Origin: Prochlorococcus sp. MIT 0603
Lineage (GTDB): Bacteria; Cyanobacteriota; Cyanobacteriia; PCC-6307; Cyanobiaceae
DNA: 64,000 bases
Reading direction: 5' to 3'
Assembly (NCBI RefSeq): GCF_000760215.1
Contig: NZ_JNAW01000003.1
Span: forward strand, 124,001-188,000
Shown here: in pieces, positions 18,654 through 27,926 of the stretch
Position numbering within the stretch: the stretch's first letter is position 1
Layout: the number at the start of each line of letters is the position of its first letter
Program-made: the position numbers and the translations under genes
Notes under the pieces: model-generated
What the model saw: only the letters and a program-made list of their open reading frames with translations
Database searches by the model: none
What the model was told of the DNA's origin: nothing

Positions 18654-19358
18654 TCATCTCCCTCCATTTACATCTATATTTGTTCCACTAATATAGCTAC
18701 TTCTAGTTGAAGAGAGAAAGTATATAGTTTCAGCAATATCTTTTGGTGTAGCTAGTCTGCCTAAGGGGATTCCCTTAACAGGAGCTATAGGGTTTTCAAG
18801 GTTGATTAAATCAACCTTGCCAGGGCTGACTATATTTATTCTTAAATCATTAGGTCCATACTCATAAGCAAGTGATTTACATAAATTATTCATACCTGCC
18901 TTTGCTGCACTATAGATTGAAAGCCCAGGAGCCTGATATTTAGCTAATTGAGTTGAAACATAGATATATGCCTTATTATTAGAAATAGACCTATAAGCTA
19001 ATGCATCACAAGATACTTTTGTGAACCAAATAGAATTTATAAAGTTAATTCTAGATAACCTGGATATCTCTTCATAAGTCATTGATGAAATATTATTCCT
19101 ATCTCCTGCTTCTGCTGCCAAATGAACAACAGTTTCAATTGATTTTAGATCAATATTAGAAAATACAGAATCTATATCATCTTCAAACTTAGAAGAAGAA
19201 AAGTCCAACTGAAAATAATGAATTTGCTTTTTTGAAAGGGAATCACTATCTATTTTTGAATTTCTTCCTAATTGAATTATTTCTTTGCCATATGAACTAA
19301 AGATGTTTTTTGTTGCTTGACCTATAGAAGATGTAGCTCCTGTTATTAATACACTCAT
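18654..19358 (-). CDS. Classical short-chain dehydrogenase/reductase
   Basis: A 234-residue classical SDR with the cofactor site TGATSSIGQA (6-15), HLAAEAGDRNN (the NAG-like segment), a Ser-containing YVSTQLAKYQAPGLSIYSAAKAG stretch where YSAAK is the catalytic Tyr-x3-Lys, and the C-terminal YISGTNIDVNGG common to FabG-like enzymes. FabG itself is not implied: the gene sits between HddC and a Nudix gene in the heptose group. It could reduce a keto-sugar nucleotide at C4, supplying the Tyr-dependent reductase that the two SDRs at 14735-16662 seem to lack. That role is inference. Confidence 0.78.
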   Translation of the reverse strand: MSVLITGATSSIGQATKNIFSSYGKEIIQLGRNSKIDSDSLSKKQIHYFQLDFSSSKFEDDIDSVFSNIDLKSIETVVHLAAEAGDRNNISSMTYEEISRLSRINFINSIWFTKVSCDALAYRSISNNKAYIYVSTQLAKYQAPGLSIYSAAKAGMNNLCKSLAYEYGPNDLRINIVSPGKVDLINLENPIAPVKGIPLGRLATPKDIAETIYFLSSTRSSYISGTNIDVNGGR

Positions 19359-19425
19359 CTATTTATTTTGTTTAATACTATTATAGAGCATCTTACTTAT
19401 AATGCTCTGTATAAAAAGTTTATTA

Positions 19426-19881
19426 TCAGTAAATGCTTCTAATAAATTGTTTAAGCGGAATAATAGCTGGTGGAACAATATCAATTGGCAGTTTCTCTGG
19501 CTGGAAAAAAGATAGATTTAGACTTTCATGACTGATAATTGGTTCTCTATTTTCCACTAGCCTGAGATAGTAGATTATGTCAATTGCATGGAATATATTA
19601 TCAGGGTATTTAATTATACGTTTATGCAATGGGTTAGAAAAAACTCCTAACATCCTTATCTCATTTGTATGAATGCGAAATGAAGTCTCTTCCAAAGTTT
19701 CTCTAATGATAGACTCCTCAACTTGTTCTCCCACTTCAACTCTACCCCCTATAAGACCCCATTTACCACAATCTCTTCTTTGCTCAAGTAGTATACCCTT
19801 ATGATTATACAAAATTATACCTACTCCTAGACGGATTTCTCCTGCAAGATTAATGTCTTCGAGATATTCCTTGGCTATCAA
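19426..19881 (-). CDS. Nudix hydrolase (GDP-mannose hydrolase-like)
   Basis: Nudix protein of 151 residues. The Nudix box GGRVEVGEQVEESIIRETLEE occupies about 45-66 with the metal-binding REtLEE. The flanking layout (GVGIILYNHKGILLEQRRD, then WGLIGG) is similar to WcaH-type GDP-mannose mannosyl hydrolases found in polysaccharide clusters, but the box here is complete whereas classic WcaH has a changed box, so a different nucleotide-sugar or a housekeeping-type substrate is possible. It is the first gene of the minus-strand run down to GmhA and diverges from the glycosyltransferase at 20013. Confidence 0.75.
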   Translation of the reverse strand: MIAKEYLEDINLAGEIRLGVGIILYNHKGILLEQRRDCGKWGLIGGRVEVGEQVEESIIRETLEETSFRIHTNEIRMLGVFSNPLHKRIIKYPDNIFHAIDIIYYLRLVENREPIISHESLNLSFFQPEKLPIDIVPPAIIPLKQFIRSIY

Positions 19882-20012
19882 AATAATAAAATTACTTGCT
19901 AATTTTGATACTAGTCCTATATAATTGTCATTGTATAATTCGCTATTATATATTCATATTTGTTTAATCTTAAGATATATGCTAGCATCTTATTGTTGAG
20001 GTTAATGCATAA

Positions 20013-20876
20013 ATGGTCAACCTTGATGCGTTCCTTCTTATTAATACAAATAATGATTTCACGAAGCAAGCGATAGGCTGCTTGAATAATTCAATTTGTA
20101 CTGAAACTATTAAGTTTTATATATCTACAACTGAAGTTTTATATGGAGAGTTATCTGATTATATAAATACTCAAAAAGTTCATTTAATATTACATAAATC
20201 ACCTCACAAAAGCCTCTGGAGGCATATGGAATGGCTATCTAATTATAGCAAGTCAGACTATATAACTTTCCTTCATGATGATGATATATTTGATAGAAAT
20301 TATTTGCAAAATTCTTTTTGCATGATCACAGCTAATAAGCCTTATGCATATTCAAATAGAACTCAATCTATAGATAAATTGTCTAATAAATTAAAAAATA
20401 GAAAACATATTCCTAGGAACAAGTCAATTAAATTAAATCTTTCAAACATTTTAAATAGATATTTTCTTCCCTTTGAACGTACTGTTGATTTTCCAACAAT
20501 TACATATAAAAGAGAAGTACTCTGTGACTATTGGAGAAGCAACAAACTGCGTAATCTATCTATATTTGAGGATGTTAGGATAGTATGCTACTTAGCAAGC
20601 AGAGGTTTATTTATAGAGCACAAAAATTCTAATTTATATAGTTACAGGATAAATCAGTTTCAGACAAGTAATATTAGGAATGAAATCGATCGGCTTCGAT
20701 TAATTAGCTGGCTAAAAAAATTAAAAATAGCTAGGCTATATCGATCAATATTAGTTCTTTCCGCTAAATTGCAATACTTGGTTTATTATAAAAAGCCTAC
20801 AAGAAAGAATAAGTATTATTCTAAATTTGTTTTCAGAATGCGTAATAAACTAATCAAAATAAGGAATGGTGAGTGA
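20013..20876 (+). CDS. Glycosyltransferase, GT2-like (GT-A fold)
   Basis: Predicted GT-A transferase of 287 residues. It has LINTNNDFTKQAIGCLNNS near the start, the metal/nucleotide-binding FLHDDDIFD (about 88-96) as the DxD motif, SIFEDVRIVCYLASRGLFI (about 184-202) as the catalytic ED region, and SYRINQFQTSN after it. The C-terminus is strongly basic (many Lys/Arg), perhaps for membrane association. Donor and acceptor are unknown. It is a single plus-strand gene between two minus-strand operons and converges on the DegT-family gene. Confidence 0.8.
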   Translation: MVNLDAFLLINTNNDFTKQAIGCLNNSICTETIKFYISTTEVLYGELSDYINTQKVHLILHKSPHKSLWRHMEWLSNYSKSDYITFLHDDDIFDRNYLQNSFCMITANKPYAYSNRTQSIDKLSNKLKNRKHIPRNKSIKLNLSNILNRYFLPFERTVDFPTITYKREVLCDYWRSNKLRNLSIFEDVRIVCYLASRGLFIEHKNSNLYSYRINQFQTSNIRNEIDRLRLISWLKKLKIARLYRSILVLSAKLQYLVYYKKPTRKNKYYSKFVFRMRNKLIKIRNGE

Positions 20877-20922
20877 AAAATTATTTTATTTAATTTATAT
20901 AATCTATTCGAGCTTTATATAT

Positions 20923-22125
20923 TTATCTATGTAGAGCTATAAATCCATCGATTGTATTATGAAGTTTATCAAACATCTTATCAGTCATTCCATGGTGAAC
21001 TGGTAGAAGGACTCCTCTTTGCATAACATTATCTGATTTTTCAAGCCCCATTGCGGTTACTTTCTTGTAGAAACTTTTACTCATAGGCTGCCTCAATATG
21101 TTCCCTGTAAAAACTACTCTGGTTTGAATACCTCTTTCCTCTAAATATATTTGGAATTGTTTTCTTGTGAATGGTGCTCCTTTATTTATAATAATAGGGT
21201 AGGCCAGCCATGCTGTATTTGCTCCTTTTGTTTCTTCTGGATTTGTGAATAAATCAGAATATTGAGAAAAATATTTAAACTGCTTAATAAAGTTATTTTG
21301 TCTTAATTTTATATTCTCTTTGAGTTTATTTAATTGCTTTAATCCAAATGCGGCTCCAAGTTCATTACCCTCAAGATTGTAGCCAACTCTTTCGAAGACA
21401 AATTTAGCATCATAATCTATTCCATCAAGACAAGTGTTAAAGCGATTTTCTATAGACTCACTATTTTCATCATATAATGATGAACTGCGCCCCCATGATC
21501 TTAAAAGTTTCGCAGTTTTCATTATCTTTGAATCATTTAAAGTAAGTGCACCACCATTTCCTGCACAATTAATAATATGTGAACCATAAAAACTTGTAAT
21601 TGAAATATCAGTATATACTCCTGTAGATTCGCCATTATTTATAGTTGCACCTAAAGTATCAGCAGAATCTTCTATTAATACCAAGCCAAACTTGTCTGCA
21701 ATTTTACGTATTAAGTCCCATTGGCAAACATTACCTAACAAATTAGGTGCTAATATAGCCACTGTTTTATCATTTATAAGATCCTCAATCTGACTAGTAT
21801 CGATGAGGTATGTATTCTCTTTGATATCAGTAAATACTGGTACAAGATTGTTCTTTACTAAACACCCTACAGTTGTAGAGAATGTAAGCGCAGGTGTTAT
21901 AACCTCAGAACCTTCTTTAAATTCACAAGCTTCTATTGCTAAATAAAGTGCTGATGAGCCTGAATTAACATAAAGCCCATATCTCTTTCTAAATAAATCC
22001 GCTATCTTTGATTCGAACTTCCTAGAATATTTGCCCATCTGTGTGGATTCATTTAGACACTTTACAACTGCATCTATCTCTTCCTTTCCATATACAGTTT
22101 TAGCATAAGAGATTTTCTGATCCAT
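20923..22125 (-). CDS. rfbH: RfbH-like CDP-sugar 3-dehydrase, DegT family
   Basis: PLP/PMP enzyme of the DegT/DnrJ/EryC1 fold, 400 residues. The segment SFYGSHIINCAGNGGAL puts His183 where aminotransferases have the PLP lysine, the hallmark of 3-deoxy-forming dehydrases (RfbH/E1, ColD). IEDSADTLGA holds the cofactor Asp. The gene follows RfbF and RfbG, so it should remove the C3 hydroxyl of CDP-4-keto-6-deoxyglucose. Unlike classical RfbH (about 437 residues), the stretch after RSWGR reads SSSLYDENSES and lacks the Cys-x-Cys cluster that binds 2Fe-2S; only one later Cys (NTC) is kept. No RfbI-type reductase is in the window. Exact chemistry is therefore uncertain. Confidence 0.82.
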   Translation of the reverse strand: MDQKISYAKTVYGKEEIDAVVKCLNESTQMGKYSRKFESKIADLFRKRYGLYVNSGSSALYLAIEACEFKEGSEVITPALTFSTTVGCLVKNNLVPVFTDIKENTYLIDTSQIEDLINDKTVAILAPNLLGNVCQWDLIRKIADKFGLVLIEDSADTLGATINNGESTGVYTDISITSFYGSHIINCAGNGGALTLNDSKIMKTAKLLRSWGRSSSLYDENSESIENRFNTCLDGIDYDAKFVFERVGYNLEGNELGAAFGLKQLNKLKENIKLRQNNFIKQFKYFSQYSDLFTNPEETKGANTAWLAYPIIINKGAPFTRKQFQIYLEERGIQTRVVFTGNILRQPMSKSFYKKVTAMGLEKSDNVMQRGVLLPVHHGMTDKMFDKLHNTIDGFIALHR

Positions 22126-22267
22126 TAAATAAGTTGATAGTTTATTTTTATTTATTCTATCATGCTAGATAGTAATTATTTTTATAAGCTAAATATCAAT
22201 ATTGGCTATAAATATAAAATCCTAGCAAGCATTAAAAAACCATGGTATAAAAAAATCTTTATAGCAG

Positions 22268-23350
22268 TTAATCACTCAAATAGTCATTAAGGTCACTAAT
22301 ACATAAGTCTTTTGCTAATAAAGGATTTTCTGAAAAAGATTGGTGCCAATAAATTGTTTTTTTTATTGCTTCTTCAAATGTCCACTTTGGTTTCCAATTT
22401 AGATCCTGAAATGCCTTATCTATTTGCAAATTAAGATTCTTTGCCTCATGTTCTTGATTTATAGTACTTATATCTTCCCATTGACCTGGCCAATAGGATA
22501 AGACACATTCAACTAAATCTTTTACAGAACGGTTTGATTCTTGATTGGGACCAAAGTTATATGCAGAGTTGTATTTATTGTTTAAGCCTTCCGAAGAAAA
22601 CAGTTTCTCCGCAAGACTAATATAGCCACTTAATGGTTCTAATACATGTTGCCAAGGCCGTTTTGAAGCAGGGTTTCTTACTTTTATCACAGCTCCATTT
22701 GCAAGAGCTTTAATAGCATCAGGTAATATCCTGTTTTCAGACCAATCTCCACCTCCTATAACATTACCAGCTCTTGCTGAAGCTATAGCATGATTAAAAT
22801 TAGGTGAATTTGCTTTAGTGAAAAAACTAGATCTCCAACTTGATATTGCAATTTCTGCTGCTGCTTTGCTTGAACTATATGGATCATATCCGCCTAGAGG
22901 ATCGTTTTCTCTATATCCATACTGCCATTCATTATTTTGATAAACCTTATCTGTAGTTACAATTACTATGGCACACTTTCCTTTTATTTTCTTTAATGAT
23001 TCTAAAATATTAATAGTACCCATTACATTAGTTTTCCATGTATATACTGGCTCAAGATAGCTTTTTTTTACTAAAGGCTGCGCTGCCAAGTGAAATATTA
23101 TTTCTGGCTGAAAGCTATTAAATGTATCCTCAACTTTGGAAAGGTTATTAATATCAACTATGCAATGTTTATCTAAGATTTTATGTAAATTAAGTTTGGT
23201 AAATAAATTTGGCTGTGTTAAAGGTTCAAGGCTTAATCCACAAACCTCAGAACCAAATTCTTTTAACCAAAGTGAAAGCCATGAGCCTTTAAAACCAGTA
23301 TGACCAGTTATTAATACCCTTTTTTGTTTCCAAAAGTTCTTATTATTCAT
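22268..23350 (-). CDS. rfbG: CDP-glucose 4,6-dehydratase
   Basis: SDR that converts CDP-glucose to CDP-4-keto-6-deoxyglucose. It has VLITGHTGFKGSWLSLWL (cofactor site with the GFKGSW typical of RfbG), HLAAQPLVKKSY, IVTTDKVYQNNEW with the Thr-Asp-Lys triad, ENDPLGGYDPYSSSKAAAE (Tyr-x3-Lys) and RAGNVIGGGDW. About 360 residues is standard. The reading frame is open to 23365, but the ATG at 23350 overlaps the RfbF stop as ATGA, the best-supported start. It feeds the RfbH-like enzyme downstream. Confidence 0.93.
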   Translation of the reverse strand: MNNKNFWKQKRVLITGHTGFKGSWLSLWLKEFGSEVCGLSLEPLTQPNLFTKLNLHKILDKHCIVDINNLSKVEDTFNSFQPEIIFHLAAQPLVKKSYLEPVYTWKTNVMGTINILESLKKIKGKCAIVIVTTDKVYQNNEWQYGYRENDPLGGYDPYSSSKAAAEIAISSWRSSFFTKANSPNFNHAIASARAGNVIGGGDWSENRILPDAIKALANGAVIKVRNPASKRPWQHVLEPLSGYISLAEKLFSSEGLNNKYNSAYNFGPNQESNRSVKDLVECVLSYWPGQWEDISTINQEHEAKNLNLQIDKAFQDLNWKPKWTFEEAIKKTIYWHQSFSENPLLAKDLCISDLNDYLSD

Positions 23351-24114
23351 TCCCATACTTTCCATGGTGGATTATCAGAAGCCCATAAATCTTCTAACTT
23401 GTGTTTATCCCTCATTGTATCCATTGGTTGCCAAAAACCATCATGTTTATAAGCTAACAATTCCCCATTTCTAGCCAAAGTTTTCAAAGGATAGTCCTCC
23501 CAAGTACATTTATCACCGCTTATTAATTCAAGTACAGACTTTTGAAGTACAAAATACCCACCATTGATCCAAGAACCATCTCCTTTAGGTTTTTCAATGA
23601 AATCAGTTACTTTGTTTCTATCCAAGTTAATCAAACCAAATCTTCCTGGTGGTTTAACAGCAGTTAATGTTGCTTTTTTACCATGCTGATAATGGAAATC
23701 AATTAAAGATTTTATGTTTATATCTGCAACTCCATCTCCATATGTAAAACAAAATGTTTCGTCAAGATAATCACTTACTCTAGCTAATCTTCCCCCAGTC
23801 ATTGTTTCTATTCCAGTATCCACTAAAGTAATCTTCCAAGGTTCTGTCTTAGTATGATGAATCTCAATATCATTCTTTTCCATATAAAATGTAACATCAC
23901 TTGTATACAAAAAATAATTTGCAAAATATTGTTTAATTAAATTACCTTTATAACCACAACATATAATAAAATCATTTATTCCATAGGAACTATATGACTT
24001 GAGTATATGCCATAAAATTGGTTTTTCTCCAATTTCAACCATTGGTTTTGGTCGAATATTAGTTTCCTCAGAAAGACGTGTTCCAAATCCACCTGCTAGT
24101 ATTACAGCTTTCAT
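23347..24114 (-). CDS. rfbF: Glucose-1-phosphate cytidylyltransferase
   Basis: Makes CDP-glucose from CTP and glucose 1-phosphate, the first committed step to CDP-3,6-dideoxyhexoses. The 255-residue protein has LAGGFGTRLSEETNIRPKPM (signature), FIICCGYKGNLIKQYF, TGIETMTGGRL and FCFTYGDGVADI with the metal Asp; EKPKGDGSWINGGYFV is the sugar-binding part and QPMDTMRDKHKLE the C-terminal part. These are all specific to RfbF. Length matches the 257-residue homologues. First gene of the rfbFGH run; divergent from the RfbJ-like gene with 65 bases between starts. Confidence 0.94.
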   Translation of the reverse strand: MKAVILAGGFGTRLSEETNIRPKPMVEIGEKPILWHILKSYSSYGINDFIICCGYKGNLIKQYFANYFLYTSDVTFYMEKNDIEIHHTKTEPWKITLVDTGIETMTGGRLARVSDYLDETFCFTYGDGVADINIKSLIDFHYQHGKKATLTAVKPPGRFGLINLDRNKVTDFIEKPKGDGSWINGGYFVLQKSVLELISGDKCTWEDYPLKTLARNGELLAYKHDGFWQPMDTMRDKHKLEDLWASDNPPWKVWE

Positions 24115-24179
24115 TATCTGCTCATTTACTTAAAATTTTAACCATAGCATAGATTTTCTTCCCATACACTTATTTATAA

Positions 24180-25007
24180 ATGAGGGTTTTTTTAACTGGA
24201 GGCACTGGTTTTGTTGGCAGCCATTTTTTAAATCATGCTGTTAATTGCGGTCATGATATAACTGCCATTAAAAGGTATAGTTCTTCTCCAAAAATCAAAC
24301 TTCTTAAAGAGCCTGTTTGGAAAAGAGGTTCTTTAGACTCTAATTGGAAAAAAGAATTATCGGTCTCTGATGTTCTTATTCATTTTGCAAGCCATGGTGT
24401 TCTTGAAGGTTCAAATGATTGGGTTAACTGCTTTAAGACAAATGTGGAGAAATCCCTAAATCTATGGCTACAAGCAATTGAAGCTGGCGTAAAAAGACTT
24501 ATCATCTTGGGTTCTTGTGCTGAATATGGCTTATCAGCCTTAAATTACAAATATATTCCTTCTAATGCTCCATTGATTCCTACAACTGCATATGGAGCAT
24601 CAAAAGCTGCTGCTACAATGGCTGCTATTAGCTTGTGCATTGAACACCCAATAGAAGTAATAATTCTAAGACCTAACTATATATACGGTAGAGGCCAATC
24701 AGAATTAGGTTTTTGGGGATCGCTATCAAAAGCTGCTTTAAATGATGAAGACTTTAAAATGACAAAAGGCGAGCAAATTAGAGATTTTCAAAGTGTTCAA
24801 GATACAGTTCGAATAATAGAGACTTATGTGTCAAGGGAAATTGAGATGGGGAAGCCATTGATTAATAATATAGGTAGCGGCTGTGAAAAAACTCTTTTAG
24901 AATTTGCAGAAGAACAATGGAAATTTCTAAATGCAAAAGGTAATATTATTCCCGGTGCAATTCCTTATAGGAATAACGAGATCATGAGATATGTTCCATT
25001 GTTATAA
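24180..25007 (+). CDS. rfbJ: RfbJ-like CDP-3,6-dideoxyhexose reductase/epimerase
   Basis: Extended SDR of 275 residues with LTGGTGFVGSHFL (5-17), HFASHGV, LGSCAEYG (about 121-128), YGASKAAAT (Tyr-x3-Lys), RPNYIYGRGQ and GEQIRDFQSVQDT. This matches CDP-abequose/paratose synthases, which reduce the 4-keto group of CDP-3,6-dideoxy-4-keto-hexose. Stereochemistry (abequose or paratose) cannot be told. It is divergent from RfbF and completes that pathway. Being slightly shorter than typical RfbJ/RfbS it is otherwise unremarkable. Confidence 0.82.
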   Translation: MRVFLTGGTGFVGSHFLNHAVNCGHDITAIKRYSSSPKIKLLKEPVWKRGSLDSNWKKELSVSDVLIHFASHGVLEGSNDWVNCFKTNVEKSLNLWLQAIEAGVKRLIILGSCAEYGLSALNYKYIPSNAPLIPTTAYGASKAAATMAAISLCIEHPIEVIILRPNYIYGRGQSELGFWGSLSKAALNDEDFKMTKGEQIRDFQSVQDTVRIIETYVSREIEMGKPLINNIGSGCEKTLLEFAEEQWKFLNAKGNIIPGAIPYRNNEIMRYVPLL

Positions 25008-25062
25008 ATAAAATAATTCTGTTAAGATAGTTTTGATAGATTTTATAGTATATATTGAAACC

Positions 25063-26442
25063 ATGAGCTCAAAATTACGGAAAATCAGATCTAAGATCTT
25101 TATATCATTTTATGGATTTGTTAGTATTTCTGTATTGTATTTTGCAGCTTTCTTATTTATTGAAAATGGAAAAAGTCTAGTCCGTATTCAAAACAACTCT
25201 TCCAATGAGGCTTTATCTGAGTTTACCACTAGATTTTATAATAGTCTAAAATACTCGGATAATAATAAGGGTTTATTTAATTTAAATAAAGAGCATATCT
25301 CAAGTGCTTGGCACAATATAGACAAAAGCACTATATCGTTGAAAAATTATCTATATCATTACAGCAAAGATAAGGATTATAGTGAGTTACCAGGGGGTTA
25401 TATCGATATAATAAATGATGAGATTATTATAGGCTCTAATGGGAAAGGAGAAATGTTTTTATTTAATGTAAAGAAGAAGTCCGCGCATAAATTAAATTCA
25501 AATCTAAGTGAAATCTTTGCCAGTCAGAATTATAAGCGTAAAGTAATTAAAAATCTGAGAGGTAGATTTGGAGTTCGAGATATTTATTTAGATAGGAAGT
25601 ATGATAGAGTCCTCGCCTCAATGGTTGTAGATGTAAATGGTCAAGGCTGCTATGGAATGGCAATTTATGAGTCTAAAATTATACTTAACCCAAGCTTTGA
25701 CAAAAGTAAGCGCCTAAATTTTACAGAGCTTTTCAAAACTAATTCTTGTAATTCTGATTTTGGTGGACATGCATTGGGTGGCAGAATTAATCGTTTAAAT
25801 AATAAAATATTATTTACAGTTGGAGATCTTGACCATAATTTAGATGGTGATATAAGGATTGCTCAGTCTAAAAAGAATGCAATTGGGAAAGTGATATCAA
25901 TAGACAATGATGGTTCTTTCAAAGTGATATCTATGGGACATCGTAATCAACAAGGTATGGTTATATTTAATGGAAAAGTTATTATAACAGAGCATGGGCC
26001 AAGAGGTGGTGATGAAATTAATTTAATTTCCGATGGCAAGCATTACGGATGGCCTTACTATTCATATGGAATAGGTTATGACTTTCATGCAAAGCATAGA
26101 GTTAAACACACTAATAAATATAAGAAGCCAATATTTTACTTTACACCATCAATTGCTATTAGCGAGATAATACACTATAAAGGAAATGAGTTTCCATATT
26201 GGAAGGATAAGCTTATAGTTTCTAGCTTAAAAGCAAAATCATTATTTCTATTAGATATTGATCCATTAACTATGAATATCTTATCTGTAGAACGTATTTA
26301 TGTAGGTCATCGCATTAGAGATATAAAAGAGATGCCTTCTGGCTCAATCGTTTTTATTACAGATGATCAAAACATAGTATTTTTAAATAAGTCTTTGAAA
26401 AGCCTGATTTTAGATGAGTCTAAAATACCATTTATTAAATAA
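25063..26442 (+). CDS. Membrane-anchored glucose/sorbosone dehydrogenase-like protein
   Basis: Predicted beta-propeller protein of the PQQ-dependent soluble aldose dehydrogenase family. The recognisable part is late: MGHRNQQGMVIFNGKVIITEHGPRGGDEINLI (around 300-330) then YGWPYYSYGI; the HGPxGGDE motif holds calcium/PQQ contacts in the family. An N-terminal hydrophobic helix (about residues 12-35) would anchor it facing the periplasm. The start is taken at ATG 25063; an in-frame TTG at 25033 would add ten residues. Picocyanobacterial PQQ supply is doubtful, so it may be a non-enzymatic or differently used propeller. Function in the island is unknown. Confidence 0.7.
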   Translation: MSSKLRKIRSKIFISFYGFVSISVLYFAAFLFIENGKSLVRIQNNSSNEALSEFTTRFYNSLKYSDNNKGLFNLNKEHISSAWHNIDKSTISLKNYLYHYSKDKDYSELPGGYIDIINDEIIIGSNGKGEMFLFNVKKKSAHKLNSNLSEIFASQNYKRKVIKNLRGRFGVRDIYLDRKYDRVLASMVVDVNGQGCYGMAIYESKIILNPSFDKSKRLNFTELFKTNSCNSDFGGHALGGRINRLNNKILFTVGDLDHNLDGDIRIAQSKKNAIGKVISIDNDGSFKVISMGHRNQQGMVIFNGKVIITEHGPRGGDEINLISDGKHYGWPYYSYGIGYDFHAKHRVKHTNKYKKPIFYFTPSIAISEIIHYKGNEFPYWKDKLIVSSLKAKSLFLLDIDPLTMNILSVERIYVGHRIRDIKEMPSGSIVFITDDQNIVFLNKSLKSLILDESKIPFIK

Positions 26443-26531
26443 CTATTTGTCATATAATTAGATTTATAGCGATTTGCCTAATATTACTATAATCGCTAAA
26501 ATCACTATATTAAGGAAAAGTTCAAACTGTA

Positions 26532-27926
26532 ATGAGTATAAAGCCACCAAATTTAATTGTTTACGAATTAAATGAGGTCCCAAAGAGAGTAATTGATCAT
26601 TATATTTTGCACCGACCATATAGCAATATTTCTAAACTATATAAAAGAGGTTCATTTATTGAGACTGTTACAAGGGATTCAGGTGAATTGCATCCTTGGA
26701 GTACTTGGCCTTCTGTCCACAGAGGAGTGACGAATGATCTTCATGATATTCGGTTTATTAACCAAGATTTAAGTTGTGCGAGTAAATATCCACCTATTTG
26801 GCAGGTATTAGAGAAATCCGGAATAAGTATTGGAATATTTGGTTCATTACAATCTTATCCTCCTTACAAGGGAGGCAATGTAAAATTCTATCTTCCGGAT
26901 ACCTTTTCTCCAGAATCCAAGGCTATCCCAAGAGAACTGGAATTGTTCCAAAGGTTTAATCTTCATCTAGCTAAAAGAAATAAAGCAGTTGCTCAAGGCA
27001 TTCAAAAAAGAGACATAACTAATCTTAGTAAATTAATCAAAAATAATATTATATCTATTTCCGTTTTATTAAAAACATCAATTCACATGTTAAAGGAGAT
27101 TTATGATAATAGAAATAAAAAAAGAAGGGCTAACATTCAAGCATTGATTTCATTTGATGTATATAAAAAATATTTAATTGATCTTGAGCCACAATACTCT
27201 ACTTTTTTCTCTAATCATATAGCATCTACAATGCATAGATATTGGATGCATTCTTTCCCAGAGGATTTTGGAATCCTAGAAGACGAAAAAATTATAGATA
27301 AACAATTCAATTCAAAAAGCTTAATTAAAGCAATGGACTTAGCAGATTTTCAAATAGGAAATCTATTAAAATTGCAAGAAAATAGAGGTGGAGATTTGTG
27401 GATTATTTCAGGTTTTGGTCAAAAGGCAATTCTCAGGAATGATTTACAGGAATATGAACTACTCCTAGAAGAAGACAGTAAATTACTTAAGATTCTACAA
27501 CTAGATTATAAGATGTATGAATTTATTCCAGCCATGTATCCAGATATAAATATTGAGTGTGATTCTGAACATTATGTAAATCTACTATTAAAGAATATAA
27601 ATAGGTTAAAGGATATAAATAATATGCCTATTCTTCAATTACGTTATAAACCTAAGCAAAATACAGTTAATATAATTATATCTAATGTTCATGGCCTTAA
27701 CGAAGCTGCTATTATATATCTAGATAATAAAGAAATAAGGATAGAAGAAGCTGGGTTTAAACTAATAAAAAGGGATTCAGGGACAGGCTATCATTCGAAA
27801 AATGGTATAATATTATTTAATAGTGATAAAACAGAAGTATTGAAAAAATTTGTTGACAGCAAAACAGGATATTTAGATATATGTAATATTTTTCAGATGA
27901 CAAAAGATCATTTCAAGATAGAGTAA
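26532..27926 (+). CDS. Alkaline-phosphatase-superfamily-like protein, degenerate
   Basis: A 464-residue protein resembling type I phosphodiesterase/alkaline-phosphatase-fold proteins seen in polysaccharide clusters. Similar parts are LIVYELNEVPKRVID (8-22), SGELHPWSTWPSVHRGV (about 50-66), where Ser/Thr would be the nucleophile, and FFSNHIASTMHRYWMH (about 225-240). The usual metal segment (Ser-Asp-His-Gly) reads WIISGFGQ (290-297), so Asp and His are missing and activity is doubtful, though GTGYHSKNGIILF keeps a later His. No signal peptide or membrane span. Its last 19 bases overlap the end of the converging membrane-protein gene. Confidence 0.6.
   Translation: MSIKPPNLIVYELNEVPKRVIDHYILHRPYSNISKLYKRGSFIETVTRDSGELHPWSTWPSVHRGVTNDLHDIRFINQDLSCASKYPPIWQVLEKSGISIGIFGSLQSYPPYKGGNVKFYLPDTFSPESKAIPRELELFQRFNLHLAKRNKAVAQGIQKRDITNLSKLIKNNIISISVLLKTSIHMLKEIYDNRNKKRRANIQALISFDVYKKYLIDLEPQYSTFFSNHIASTMHRYWMHSFPEDFGILEDEKIIDKQFNSKSLIKAMDLADFQIGNLLKLQENRGGDLWIISGFGQKAILRNDLQEYELLLEEDSKLLKILQLDYKMYEFIPAMYPDINIECDSEHYVNLLLKNINRLKDINNMPILQLRYKPKQNTVNIIISNVHGLNEAAIIYLDNKEIRIEEAGFKLIKRDSGTGYHSKNGIILFNSDKTEVLKKFVDSKTGYLDICNIFQMTKDHFKIE

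Noticed and set aside
18654-19358. SDR as FabG of fatty acid synthesis
   Set aside because: Similar fold, but set among sugar genes and shorter than FabG; no fatty-acid gene adjacent.
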